The notes below the pieces were generated by a model, which saw nothing but the letters and a program-made list of their open reading frames with translations, made no database searches and was not told where the DNA came from. 64,000 nucleotides of DNA from CAVPCY01 sp963770765 (lineage in GTDB: Bacteria; Actinomycetota; Coriobacteriia; Anaerosomatales; PHET01), in NCBI GenBank assembly GCA_963770765.1, contig CAVYQS010000012.1, forward strand, positions 62,001 to 126,000, in the 5' to 3' direction. Below, one piece after another: positions 51,853 to 59,946 of this stretch (position 1 is its first letter; each line of letters starts with the position of its first letter). The position numbers were made by a program, and so were the translations under genes.

Positions 51853-52227
51853 CTACGAGGACTCTGGCAGAAAGGCGCCGCGGTGGTGGCGAAGCAGCGC
51901 ACGATCCTCGGCGATGACGAGGATGCTGATGACGTCGAAGCGAACCGCGGGGTCCACCAGCCCTGCGCGCTGAATGTAGGCAGCCGCGAGACGTGAGTAT
52001 CGGCGCTGTTTCGCGGGTGTGACCGCCTCGTCGGGACTACCCTTCGAAGAGGTCCGGCGCGTCTTGACCTCGCACAGCACCAGCTCGTCCCCGTCGAGCG
52101 CGATGATGTCCACCTCGCCGGAAGCGCAGCGCCAGTTGCGCTCGATGATGGTCATTCCCACTCGTTCGAGATACGCCGTCGCGGCGTCCTCTCCCCGATC
52201 CCCCAGTTTCTTGCGTGAGTCAGTCAT
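51853..52227 (-). CDS. YraN/UPF0102 endonuclease-like protein
   Basis: A 124-residue member of UPF0102 with a restriction-endonuclease-like fold. GEDAATAYLERVG, NWRCASGEVDIIALDGDELVLCEVKTR contains the PD-(D/E)xK-type residues (E, D, ExK). It is usually next to rnhB, as here, but its role is unknown. ATG 52227 has GGAGG 8 nt upstream; an in-frame GTG nine bases earlier is less likely. Confidence 0.92.
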   Translation of the reverse strand: MTDSRKKLGDRGEDAATAYLERVGMTIIERNWRCASGEVDIIALDGDELVLCEVKTRRTSSKGSPDEAVTPAKQRRYSRLAAAYIQRAGLVDPAVRFDVISILVIAEDRALLRHHRGAFLPESS

Positions 52228-52311
52228 CTGCCCCACCTCCCGCGTGGAGCTTCACATGGCGGAGCTAACCACCCCGAAACCCGTTCTTCCCGAGACCCAA
52301 CCCGTGGTCGC

Positions 52312-53100
52312 TCAGAACAACGTCTCGGTGCCGCCCCCGGGACAGAACGAGCGACGATGGTAGGGGCTCATGCCGTGGGTGGCGACCGCCTCGAGGTGCT
52401 CGATGGTGCCGTAGCCCTTGTTCACGTCGAAATCGTAGTCCGGGTAGTCTGCAGCCAGACTCACCATGAGCGCATCACGCTCGACTTTGGCGAGAATCGA
52501 TGCTGCTGCTATCGCGGCGACCTTGCCGTCGCCCTTGATCACCGCGGTCTCGGCCGCTGCGATACCCATGGGGCGCCCATCGATCACAACGTGATCGGGC
52601 TCGAGCGACAGCCCGGCCAAAGCACGCCCCATAACGCGCCGCAGAGCGGAGGTCACTCCCATCGTATCGATCTCCTCGGCTGAGATGTGGGCGACGCTCC
52701 AACAGATCGCCACGCCCTTGATGACGGCCGAGAGTTCAGTACGCCTTTGAGGTGACAGCCGCTTGCTGTCGTCGATGCCATCGATCCGGGGAGCTGCAGG
52801 GAGCACACACGCTCCGGCGCTCAGTGGGCCCGCGATGGCTCCACGTCCGACCTCATCGACGCCCGCCACCACGACTGCGCCGCTCTGATGCAGCTCCCCC
52901 TCGAGCCGGTACAGGCGGCCCAGGCGACGCCGCTCGGCTGTACGGGCGGCGTCCCGTCTCAGCGCGACGCGCACGGCCTCTGCCACCCCGGCTCGGGGGT
53001 CATCGGAGAGCACTGCCGCCATCGTGCGCAAGGCAGCGCCGCGGGCCGTCGACAGCGCGGCCCGTATCTCATCGACGGATCGAGGATCCTGCGGGCTCAT
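52312..53100 (-). CDS. rnhB: Ribonuclease HII
   Basis: Removes ribonucleotides from DNA and RNA-DNA hybrids. Catalytic motif VDEVGRGAIAGPL with D82 and E83, DDSKRLSPQRR, HVVIDGRPMG, and the ASILAKVERD segment. An N-terminal extension of about 70 residues resembles the Bacillus RNase HII N-domain. 262 residues. ATG 53100 follows GGAGG; GTG 53106 is an alternative. Confidence 0.96.
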   Translation of the reverse strand: MSPQDPRSVDEIRAALSTARGAALRTMAAVLSDDPRAGVAEAVRVALRRDAARTAERRRLGRLYRLEGELHQSGAVVVAGVDEVGRGAIAGPLSAGACVLPAAPRIDGIDDSKRLSPQRRTELSAVIKGVAICWSVAHISAEEIDTMGVTSALRRVMGRALAGLSLEPDHVVIDGRPMGIAAAETAVIKGDGKVAAIAAASILAKVERDALMVSLAADYPDYDFDVNKGYGTIEHLEAVATHGMSPYHRRSFCPGGGTETLF

Positions 53101-53128
53101 CGGCACGTGTCCTCCCGGGCACAAAGTG

Positions 53129-53164
53129 CGAGCGGGGCGTCGCTTGTCGCGAACGCCCCGCTCG
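53129..53164 (-). terminator. Terminator after rplS
   Basis: A 12-bp GC-rich stem (53153-53164 with 53129-53140) and 12-nt loop, which itself has a short GCGA/TCGC pairing. It is followed by CACTTTGTG on the minus strand. It separates rplS from rnhB. Confidence 0.7.
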
Positions 53165-53200
53165 GATGATGCGAGTAGGTCTGGCACATGGCCGACAGGC

Positions 53201-53545
53201 CTAGTAGCCCTTTTCCTTGAGGCGTGCGGCCTTACCGACCTTGTCGCGCAGGAAGTAGAGCTTGGCGCGACGCACCTTACCGCTGCTGAGCACCTCGATC
53301 TTCTCGATCTTGGGTGAGTTGACGGGGTAGGTGCGCTCGACACCGACGCCGAAGCTGATCTTGCGGACGGTGAACGTCTCGCGATTGGAAGCCCCGTGGC
53401 GGCGCGTCACGACGCCCTGGAAGACCTGCGTGCGCTCGCGCGTGCCCTCGACGACCTTGTAGTGGACCTTGACTGTGTCGCCCACAGCGAACGGCGGCAG
53501 GTCTTCGCGGATCTGCTGCTGCTCGATTGCTCGAATGATATCCAT
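53201..53545 (-). CDS. rplS: 50S ribosomal protein L19
   Basis: Large-subunit protein at the 30S-50S interface. The 114-residue sequence is standard: FAVGDTVKVHYKVVEGTRERTQVFQGVV, FTVRKISFGVGVERTYPVNSP and KVRRAKLYFLRD. It has its own promoter and a terminator, so it is probably monocistronic. Confidence 0.98.
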   Translation of the reverse strand: MDIIRAIEQQQIREDLPPFAVGDTVKVHYKVVEGTRERTQVFQGVVTRRHGASNRETFTVRKISFGVGVERTYPVNSPKIEKIEVLSSGKVRRAKLYFLRDKVGKAARLKEKGY

Positions 53546-53611
53546 GATCTCAGCGGTTCCTGTTCTTCGGTGTCAGTCATGAGCACCCGGCTCTTGAGGG
53601 CGCGAGTGGGT

Positions 53612-53640
53612 AGTATAGACCACCCCTCACCCCGGGGCAA
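53612..53640 (-). promoter_or_regulatory. Promoter of rplS
   Basis: TTGCCC (53635-53640), 17-nt spacer, TATACT (53612-53617) on the minus strand, about 65 nt before the ATG. Confidence 0.75.
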
Positions 53641-53688
53641 TGCCGAATCCGGCACCCGAGCGAGGGCGGGAACCCCTTCGCGATCAAG

Positions 53689-54258
53689 CTACTCGAGCGA
53701 GCCGAACTCGCGCGGCGGCCAGTAGGTCCACATCGCGCGACCCAGGACCTGGTCGACGCGCACCGGGCCGAACTCCCGGGAATCGCCACTGTTGGTGCGG
53801 TTGTCACCCATCATCCACACAGAGTCTTCGGGCACCACGAACGGGTAGGCGATCGCGGGGCTCTCGGGAAGCGACGGCTGCGAGTGCGTGTACGGCTCAT
53901 CGAGCGCCGTGCCGTCGATGTAGACGACCCCGTCTCGCAGGTCGACCTCCTGACCGCCCGTGGCGATCACCCGCTTGATGAGTATCGGCGGCGAACCGAG
54001 CGGGTTGCGGAACACGGCGATATCCCCGTACTCCGGTTCACGGGTGAACCGGTAGGTGATCTTCTCGGCGAGCACGCGGTTCTGTTCCTGGATCGTCGGG
54101 ATCATCGATCCTGACGGGATGACGAACGGTTGAACGAGGTAGGTCTTGACGAGCTGCGCCACCGCGAAAGCGATGGCGATCATCACGATCGTCTCGAGAA
54201 TCTGACGACCCGTCGACTGCTTTGGTTCGACCTTCTCGTCGCTGGGTGAAGCTGCCAC
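53689..54258 (-). CDS. lepB: Type I signal peptidase (first of tandem pair)
   Basis: Membrane serine protease removing Sec signal peptides. One N-terminal transmembrane helix (about 20-39), catalytic S51 in PSGSMIPT and K95 in LIKRVIATGG, and the GDNRTNSGDSREFG box. 189 residues, family S26, Gram-positive SipS-like with one transmembrane segment. Start is GTG 54258, close after AGGAGG. The gene is 20 bp from a second copy. Confidence 0.93.
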   Translation of the reverse strand: MAASPSDEKVEPKQSTGRQILETIVMIAIAFAVAQLVKTYLVQPFVIPSGSMIPTIQEQNRVLAEKITYRFTREPEYGDIAVFRNPLGSPPILIKRVIATGGQEVDLRDGVVYIDGTALDEPYTHSQPSLPESPAIAYPFVVPEDSVWMMGDNRTNSGDSREFGPVRVDQVLGRAMWTYWPPREFGSLE

Positions 54259-54278
54259 GTGTCCTCCTGTGTCAGGCT

Positions 54279-54860
54279 CTACTCGAGGGCACCGAATGCC
54301 CCAAACGGCCAGTACGTCCAAAACGCGCGCCCACGGATCGCCGATACCGGCTGGGACCCGAAGAAGCGGCTGTCCCCGCTGTTGGGCCGATTGTCGCCCA
54401 TCAGCCAGACGTGCCCGGCGGGGACGACGACCGGCGTGACGACGGTGCCGGGCATTGTACGCTTCCCGCGAGTGTACGGCTCTTCGAGCCGCTTGCCATC
54501 AACGATCACGCCGCCATCTGCGATATCGACGGTCTGACCCTCTGTCGCGATCACCCGCTTGATCAGCTGCGGATGACGAGCGTCGGGGTCCGAGAAGACA
54601 ACGATATCGCCGGAGCGGGGTTCCCGCGAGAACCTGAGCGTGAGCTTCTCAGCGATGACACGGTCGCCCACGGCGATCGTGGGCACCATTGAGCCGGTGG
54701 GAATGACGTAGGGCTCGCCCACGTAGGCGCGAACGCCCTGCGCGAGCGCGAAGGCGACCACCACGAGCACCACGGTCTCCATGAACCAGCGGGCCACCGC
54801 CGGCGCGGGCTTCCCGGCATGCACGGATGGAGCTTGCGCATTCTCGATGGGTTCAGGCAT
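54279..54860 (-). CDS. lepB: Type I signal peptidase (second of tandem pair)
   Basis: Paralogue of the neighbouring signal peptidase, 193 residues. One transmembrane helix (about 26-45), S57 in PTGSMVPT, K101 in LIKRVIATEG and GDNRPNSGDSRFFG are intact. The two share the ending AxWTYWPxxxFGxLE. It follows trmD by 8 bp and probably shares its transcript from rpsP. Different substrate preference is likely but not shown. Confidence 0.93.
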   Translation of the reverse strand: MPEPIENAQAPSVHAGKPAPAVARWFMETVVLVVVAFALAQGVRAYVGEPYVIPTGSMVPTIAVGDRVIAEKLTLRFSREPRSGDIVVFSDPDARHPQLIKRVIATEGQTVDIADGGVIVDGKRLEEPYTRGKRTMPGTVVTPVVVPAGHVWLMGDNRPNSGDSRFFGSQPVSAIRGRAFWTYWPFGAFGALE

Positions 54861-54868
54861 CCCCGCTT

Positions 54869-55624
54869 CTATCCGCTCTCATCGCGGGGGGTGTCGCTCG
54901 CGGAGACCTCTTCTGCGGCGATCGCCCGCTCGCGGGTGTCGAGCGACGCTCGGCCGAGCAGGTCGGGCCTGACTCTCGCCGTCTTGCGAACCGACTGTTC
55001 GCGTCGCCACTGTGCGATCCTTCCGTGGTCACCGCTGCGAAGCACGTCGGGAACGCTCATCCCACGATAGACGGCAGGACGGGTGTACTGCGGGTACTCG
55101 AGGAGATTCTCGGTGAAGGTCTCGTCGGCCGCGCTCTGCTCGTGGCCGAGGACCCCGGGTACGTGTCTGGCCAGCGCATCGACGAGAACCATCGCGGGCA
55201 GCTCCCCTCCGGTGAGCACGTAGTCACCGATGGAGACCTGCATGTCGGCCAGGGAGAGCGCACGCTCGTCGAAGCCCTCGTAGCGGCCGCAGACGAGGAT
55301 GAGTCTCTCCTTGTCGGCGAGCTCGAGCACCAGGCCCTGGTCGAGCGGCCGGCCCGCGGGGGTGAAGAACACGACGTAGGGCTCGGCCGACGCGCCCTCG
55401 CGAACCGCCTCGACGGACTCGAAGAGGGGCTCGGGCTTCATCACCATGCCCGGTCCGCCGCCGTAGGGAGCGTCATCGGTGCTGCGATGCTTGTCATGAG
55501 TCCAGTCCCGCAGATCGTGCAGGTTGACCTCGATCAACCCTTCATCTCGAGCGTTCCCGACGATCGATGCGCCCAGCACCGACTCGAACATCTCGGGGAA
55601 GATGGTGATGACGTCGACGATCAT
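54869..55624 (-). CDS. trmD: tRNA (guanine(37)-N1)-methyltransferase
   Basis: SPOUT methyltransferase making m1G37. APYGGGPGMVMKPEPL, LVCGRYEGFDERAL, IGDYVLTGGELPAM and the knot region are intact; 251 residues with a short polar tail. ATG 55624 overlaps the rimM stop (ATGA). Confidence 0.97.
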   Translation of the reverse strand: MIVDVITIFPEMFESVLGASIVGNARDEGLIEVNLHDLRDWTHDKHRSTDDAPYGGGPGMVMKPEPLFESVEAVREGASAEPYVVFFTPAGRPLDQGLVLELADKERLILVCGRYEGFDERALSLADMQVSIGDYVLTGGELPAMVLVDALARHVPGVLGHEQSAADETFTENLLEYPQYTRPAVYRGMSVPDVLRSGDHGRIAQWRREQSVRKTARVRPDLLGRASLDTRERAIAAEEVSASDTPRDESG

Positions 55625-56154
55625 GCGTGCTCGCCGGTCTCTGGAAGCAGCCCCTCGAGCAGGCGGACCTCGACGGTCGCCGCGTCGTCATCGACAGCGA
55701 TGACCACCTCGTCGATGACGGGGATCAGCACCTCGCCGGCCGGTCCATGCACCACCCACACGTCGTTCGCCCCGGTCACGATGGTCTCAGCGATGACACC
55801 GAGCGACCCGTGCTCCGCATCGGTCACGGAGTAGCCCTCGAATCCCTCAGGCTCGGGCTGGTCGAACCACCCCGTGGGCACGGCCTCGGAGCGCACGAGC
55901 ACGTGCGCACCGACAAGACACTGTGCGGTCGTGATGGAGTCGACGTTCTCGAAGGTCACGAGCGGTCCCTTGGGCCCACGACGTACAGCGTCGACCCGAG
56001 AGACGCGAACGCCCGCCGGAGGCGGCGTGAACCACGCTTCCAGACCGGCGAGCAGAGAGAAGGGGGCCTCGGCGACCGGAGCCACCGAGACCTCCCCCTT
56101 GAGTCCGTGAGTCTTGACCACGCGGGCTACGACCACAAAGGGTTCTTGGCTCAT
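55621..56154 (-). CDS. rimM: Ribosome maturation factor RimM
   Basis: Assembly factor of the 30S head domain. N-terminal RimM domain with VARVVKTHGLKGEV and the C-terminal PRC barrel with GYSVTDAEHGSLGVIAE and VLIPVIDEVV. 177 residues from ATG 56154; the ribosome binding site is weak, 7 bp after the KH gene stop. Confidence 0.94.
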   Translation of the reverse strand: MSQEPFVVVARVVKTHGLKGEVSVAPVAEAPFSLLAGLEAWFTPPPAGVRVSRVDAVRRGPKGPLVTFENVDSITTAQCLVGAHVLVRSEAVPTGWFDQPEPEGFEGYSVTDAEHGSLGVIAETIVTGANDVWVVHGPAGEVLIPVIDEVVIAVDDDAATVEVRLLEGLLPETGEHA

Positions 56155-56161
56155 AGTCGCG

Positions 56162-56413
56162 TCAGCCGACGACGTCGACCTCGACCTGGAGGTCCTCTGT
56201 GCTGCCAGCGGCACGGGCAAGCGTACGGATCGCCTTGATGATCCGGCCTCCGCGACCGATCACCTTGCCCACGTCCTCGGGGTCCAGCGTGATCTGAAAG
56301 CTGATCGCGCTATCGGTCCTGGACACGGCGATCTCCACCGCCTCAGGCGAGTCGACGAGCGACTCGACGAGATAGCGGACCAGTCCCTCGGTATCTGCTC
56401 CGGTGCGGGTCAT
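56162..56413 (-). CDS. khpA: KH-domain RNA-binding protein KhpA
   Basis: Single KH domain protein of 83 residues (YlqC family). LVRYLVESLVDSPEAVEI and the GxxG loop in VIGRGGRIIKAIRTL are typical. KhpA with KhpB regulates small-RNA and envelope functions in Gram-positives. Always between rpsP and rimM, as here. Confidence 0.94.
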   Translation of the reverse strand: MTRTGADTEGLVRYLVESLVDSPEAVEIAVSRTDSAISFQITLDPEDVGKVIGRGGRIIKAIRTLARAAGSTEDLQVEVDVVG

Positions 56414-56425
56414 AGCGACGTTCCG

Positions 56426-56902
56426 CTACTCGGCCGCGGGGGCTTCCTCGGAAGGAGCCTCCTCGGTGACTTCTTCTGCGGGCGCTTCGGCAGCAGCGGC
56501 GGCTTCCGCGGCTGCGGCTTCAGCTGCGGCAACCTCGGCGGCGGCAGCGTCCTCTGCGGCCTTCGCAGCGTCCGCAGCGGCCTTCTCGGCGGCTGCAGCC
56601 TCAGCAACGACCTTTGCGGCGGCCTTCTTCGACACCTTGGCCTCGGCGGCAGGGGCGGTCTTGTCTCCGCGAGCGATGGCGATCAGCTTGGCCACCGCCT
56701 CGGTGGGCTGGGCACCCTTGGCGATCCAAGCGTCGACCTTCTCGACATCGACCTCGACGGTCGAGGGATTCGTGCGGGGGTTGTAGCGACCGACGACCTC
56801 GATGAATCGGCCATCGCGGCGCGCGCGGCCGTCGGCGACGACGACGCGGTAGAACGGGGCCTTCTTGGCACCGTGACGCGCCAGGCGGATCTTGACTGAC
56901 AA
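56426..56902 (-). CDS. rpsP: 30S ribosomal protein S16 with Ala/Glu-rich tail
   Basis: S16 core is residues 1-85 (SVKIRLARHGAKKAPFYRVV, DGRFIEVVGRYNP). After that the protein has about 70 residues of Ala/Glu/Lys-rich low complexity, giving 158 against the usual 80-95. The start is TTG at 56900-56902, supported by GGAGGTG 7 nt upstream and by the conserved SVKIRL. The gene has its own good promoter and a leader hairpin. Confidence 0.96.
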   Translation of the reverse strand: MSVKIRLARHGAKKAPFYRVVVADGRARRDGRFIEVVGRYNPRTNPSTVEVDVEKVDAWIAKGAQPTEAVAKLIAIARGDKTAPAAEAKVSKKAAAKVVAEAAAAEKAAADAAKAAEDAAAAEVAAAEAAAAEAAAAAEAPAEEVTEEAPSEEAPAAE

Positions 56903-56923
56903 CGGGTTTCACCTCCGGACAAG

Positions 56924-56945
56924 GCGGCCACGCGAATGTGGCCGC
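56924..56945 (-). promoter_or_regulatory. Leader hairpin of rpsP
   Basis: A perfect 8-bp stem (56938-56945 with 56924-56931) and 6-nt loop between promoter and ribosome binding site. It lacks a U-run; it may mediate S16 or stability control. Confidence 0.45.
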
Positions 56946-56970
56946 TCCTTTTCGAGCACAGCGGTTGACT

Positions 56971-56999
56971 ATGATACGTCAGGCATGGGTGCGGGTCAA
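56971..56999 (-). promoter_or_regulatory. Promoter of rpsP-khpA-rimM-trmD
   Basis: TTGACC (56994-56999), 17 nt, TATCAT (56971-56976) on the minus strand. Confidence 0.8.
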
Positions 57000-57008
57000 A
57001 GACAGGAA

Positions 57009-57027
57009 GCCGGGCGTTCGCCCCGGC
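57009..57027 (-). terminator. Terminator after ffh
   Basis: Stem CCCGGC/GCCGGG (57022-57027 with 57009-57014), loop about 7 nt, then TTCCTGTCTTT on the minus strand, 15 bp past the ffh stop. Confidence 0.65.
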
Positions 57028-57042
57028 GTTGCGACTCGCGCG

Positions 57043-58395
57043 TCACATGCCGGGAAATCCTCCACCCATCCCCGGCAGGCGCATCCTCTTGCGCCCCTTG
57101 CCTTGGGTGTTCTGGAACTGCTTCATGAGCTTGCGCGTCTCGGCGAACTGCTTGAGCAGACGGTTCACGTCGCTGACATGCACCCCTGCCCCTCTGGCGA
57201 TGCGCTCCCGGCGCGAACCGTTGATCAGTTTGGGTGTGCGGCGCTCGACGGTGGTCATCGAGAAGATGATCGCCTCCACGCGGTCGAGCTCGCGCTCGTC
57301 GACCTGTCCGTCGATGTCCTTGAGCTTGCCCATACCGGGAAGCGACTTCAAGATGCCGCCCAGGCCACCCATCTTGCGGACCTGCTTGATCTGCGTGAGG
57401 AAGTCCTCGAGCGTGAAGTCGCCCTTGCCGAGCCTCTCGGCGGTCTTCTCATCGAGCGGCGCGTCGGCCGCCGCCTCCTGAGCCTTCTCGATCAGGGAGA
57501 CCACATCGCCCATCCCCAGGATGCGCTTGGCCATGCGGTCCGGATAGAACGGTTCGAGCGCGTCGGGCTTCTCGCCGGCCGAGGCGAACTTGATCGGCTT
57601 GCCGGTGACCTGTCGGATCGACAGGGCTGCGCCACCGCGCGCGTCGCCATCCAGCTTGCTCATGATGACGCCATCGAAGTTCACCCGTTGGGCGAACGCG
57701 TCAGCGACGTTCACGGCGTCTTGACCTGTCATCGCATCCACGACCATGAGCACCTGATCGGGCTTGACCGCATCGCGGATGGCGGCGGCCTCCGACATCA
57801 TCTCCTCATCGACGTGCAGTCTTCCCGCGGTGTCCACGAGGACGACATCGCGCAGCGAGTCTATCGCGGCGCGGACGCCCGCCTTGGCTATCGCGACAGG
57901 ATCGCTTCCTTCGCCGCGGTAGACGGGAATATCGAGTTCCTTACCGAGCGCCTCGAGCTGGTCGATGGCGGCGGGGCGATACACGTCGCATGCGACCATC
58001 AGCGGGTGTTTGCCCTGCTTGCGCAGGTGCAGCGCGAGTTTCGCAGTGGCGGTCGTCTTGCCTGACCCCTGAAGGCCGACGAGCATGATCACATTGGGAA
58101 TGCGTCCGGACAACACGAGCTTGCTGTTCGTGTCTCCAAGCAGGTGCACCATCTCGTCGAGCACGATCTTGATGACCTGCTGCCCCGGGGTGAGCGAAGA
58201 CATGACGTCGGAGCCGACCGCGCGCTCGCGAACCCTCGCGACGAACTCCTTGACGACCTTGTAGTTGACGTCGGCCTCCAGCAGCGCCATGCGGATCTCC
58301 CGCATCGCGGCGTCGACATCGGCCTCTGTGAGACGTCCCTTGCCGGTAAGGCCCGAGAAGATCTTCTGGAGCCGGTCTGAGAGGTTCTGAAACAT
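57043..58395 (-). CDS. ffh: Signal recognition particle protein Ffh
   Basis: SRP54 GTPase for co-translational targeting. N domain, G domain with GLQGSGKT at 107-114, DTAGR and SKLDGDARGG, and the Met-rich M domain with INGSRRERIARGAG. The C terminus is Gly/Met-rich (LPGMGGGFPGM). 450 residues. A possible promoter TTGACC-N17-TACGGT lies upstream. Confidence 0.98.
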   Translation of the reverse strand: MFQNLSDRLQKIFSGLTGKGRLTEADVDAAMREIRMALLEADVNYKVVKEFVARVRERAVGSDVMSSLTPGQQVIKIVLDEMVHLLGDTNSKLVLSGRIPNVIMLVGLQGSGKTTATAKLALHLRKQGKHPLMVACDVYRPAAIDQLEALGKELDIPVYRGEGSDPVAIAKAGVRAAIDSLRDVVLVDTAGRLHVDEEMMSEAAAIRDAVKPDQVLMVVDAMTGQDAVNVADAFAQRVNFDGVIMSKLDGDARGGAALSIRQVTGKPIKFASAGEKPDALEPFYPDRMAKRILGMGDVVSLIEKAQEAAADAPLDEKTAERLGKGDFTLEDFLTQIKQVRKMGGLGGILKSLPGMGKLKDIDGQVDERELDRVEAIIFSMTTVERRTPKLINGSRRERIARGAGVHVSDVNRLLKQFAETRKLMKQFQNTQGKGRKRMRLPGMGGGFPGM

Positions 58396-58442
58396 CGAAG
58401 CAGGGCCTTTCGCCTTAGGAAGCTGTGCAGGGCGTACGGAGT

Positions 58443-58471
58443 ACCGTAGACGGCACCACCGTCACGGTCAA
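58443..58471 (-). promoter_or_regulatory. Possible promoter of ffh
   Basis: TTGACC (58466-58471), 17 nt, TACGGT (58443-58448) on the minus strand. The -10 is poor. It overlaps the inverted repeat TACGG-N3-CCGTA. Confidence 0.4.
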
Positions 58472-58475
58472 TCGA

Positions 58476-59042
58476 CTAGCGAACGATCTGCATCCGGTAC
58501 AGCGGTGCGAACACGAAGACCGCTCTACCCTTCACCGCCGACAAAGGCACCGGACCGAGGTCGCGACTGTCCAACGAGATGGGACGGTTGTCTCCCATCA
58601 CGAACACCGTTCCGGGCCTCACAACAGTCGGCGGCACGAAAGAAGCGTCATTCGGACTCACGGTGAGCGACGACGTGTCTTCAACGATCCCATTGACGGT
58701 CACCACGCCTGAGTCGACGGAGACGGAGTCGCCTTCCACGGCAACGACCCGCTTGATGAGATCCTCGGTACGGTCGCGCCCGTCGACCGCGTGGAACACG
58801 ACGATGTCGCCCGGATGGGCGGAGGAGTAGGACTTGGTCGTGAGCACACGGTCGGCGTCTCTGAGCGTGGGCTCCATCGAGTCACCGCTGACCACGGTCA
58901 CGCTGAACGCGACATAGAACACCGCGAGCACGCCGAGGAAGAACACCGTCAGCGGCCAGAACACCCTGCGCGCAACGCGGTCGCCCCTGTCGCTCACCCC
59001 CGGCGCGAGCACCGTGGGGCCGGTGTAGAGGTCGTCATTCAC
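58476..59042 (-). CDS. lepB: Third type I signal peptidase
   Basis: Family S26 enzyme, 188 residues, divergent from the tandem pair. One transmembrane helix (about 27-50), catalytic S55 in VSGDSMEPT, K97 in LIKRVVAVEG, and GDNRPISLDSRDLG, in which SLDSR replaces the usual SxDSR with an Ile insertion. Start is GTG 59042, overlapping the ftsY end by 8 bp. It is placed between ftsY and ffh, tying it to the secretion pathway. Confidence 0.9.
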   Translation of the reverse strand: MNDDLYTGPTVLAPGVSDRGDRVARRVFWPLTVFFLGVLAVFYVAFSVTVVSGDSMEPTLRDADRVLTTKSYSSAHPGDIVVFHAVDGRDRTEDLIKRVVAVEGDSVSVDSGVVTVNGIVEDTSSLTVSPNDASFVPPTVVRPGTVFVMGDNRPISLDSRDLGPVPLSAVKGRAVFVFAPLYRMQIVR

Positions 59043-59946
59043 CGGAAACGAGCGCTTTGGCGAAGGCCGGTGCATCGAAAGCGCGGAGGTCCTCGAGCCC
59101 CTCGCCCACTCCGACACGCACGATCGGGATGCCGAGTTCGCGAGAGATGGCGACGGCGATCCCACCCTTGGCGGTCCCGTCGAGTTTGGTGAGTACGATC
59201 GCGTCGACTCCCAGAGCAGCGTTGAACTCTCGGGCCTGGGCCAGCCCATTCTGTCCGGTCGTCGCGTCCATCACAAGCACGGTGCGCACCGGTGCGATAC
59301 TGCGACTCTCAGTGACCCGCTTCACCTTCTGCAGCTCACGCATGAGGTCGGCGGAGGTATGGAGTCGACCCGCCGTGTCGATCAGCGTGAGATCGGCACC
59401 CGCCTCTTCGGCTGCGACGACGGTGTCGAATGCGACCGCTGCGGGGTCGGCGCCGCGCTCCTTTCGCAGTACCGGCACGCCGGCGCGCTCCGCCCACACA
59501 TCGAGCTGCTCAGCGGCGGCGGCGCGAAACGTGTCCGCACTTCCGAGGATGACGCCACGTCCCTCGTCCACTCCCTGCTTGGCCAGCTTACCCACCGAGG
59601 TGGTCTTTCCTGTCCCGTTGACACCCACCATGAGGATCGTCACGGGGCTCAGGGCGAACGGGTCCTCGCCCCCGATGAACTCCCCGGCGATGCGCTCGAT
59701 CAGCATCTCGATCACAGCCGCGGCGTCGGGAAGGGCCTTGCGGGCGGCCTCGTCACGCAAGGCGGCGACTATCTCGGTGGTCGCGGTGAAGCCGATATCG
59801 GCACCGATCAAGGCATCCTCGAGATCCGACCAGAACTCCTCGTCGAGATCGGGGCCCCGCCTGAGCAAGACGTTGAGCTGCTCACCCAACCGCTCACGGC
59901 TCTTGCTGAGACCGTCTGACAGCCGTCGGTACCACGGTGCGCTCAC
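59035..59946 (-). CDS. ftsY: SRP receptor FtsY
   Basis: Membrane-associated GTPase that docks SRP. NG domain with GVNGTGKT at 108-115, DTAGRLHT and TKLDGTAKGG. It lacks the long acidic A domain, being only 303 residues, like Gram-positive FtsY. Start is GTG 59946, overlapping the smc stop (GTGA). Confidence 0.97.
   Translation of the reverse strand: MSAPWYRRLSDGLSKSRERLGEQLNVLLRRGPDLDEEFWSDLEDALIGADIGFTATTEIVAALRDEAARKALPDAAAVIEMLIERIAGEFIGGEDPFALSPVTILMVGVNGTGKTTSVGKLAKQGVDEGRGVILGSADTFRAAAAEQLDVWAERAGVPVLRKERGADPAAVAFDTVVAAEEAGADLTLIDTAGRLHTSADLMRELQKVKRVTESRSIAPVRTVLVMDATTGQNGLAQAREFNAALGVDAIVLTKLDGTAKGGIAVAISRELGIPIVRVGVGEGLEDLRAFDAPAFAKALVSGE

Noticed and set aside
51853..52227. Restriction-modification or defence nuclease
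   Set aside because: It is the conserved YraN/UPF0102 protein in its usual place beside rnhB, with no methyltransferase or defence partner.
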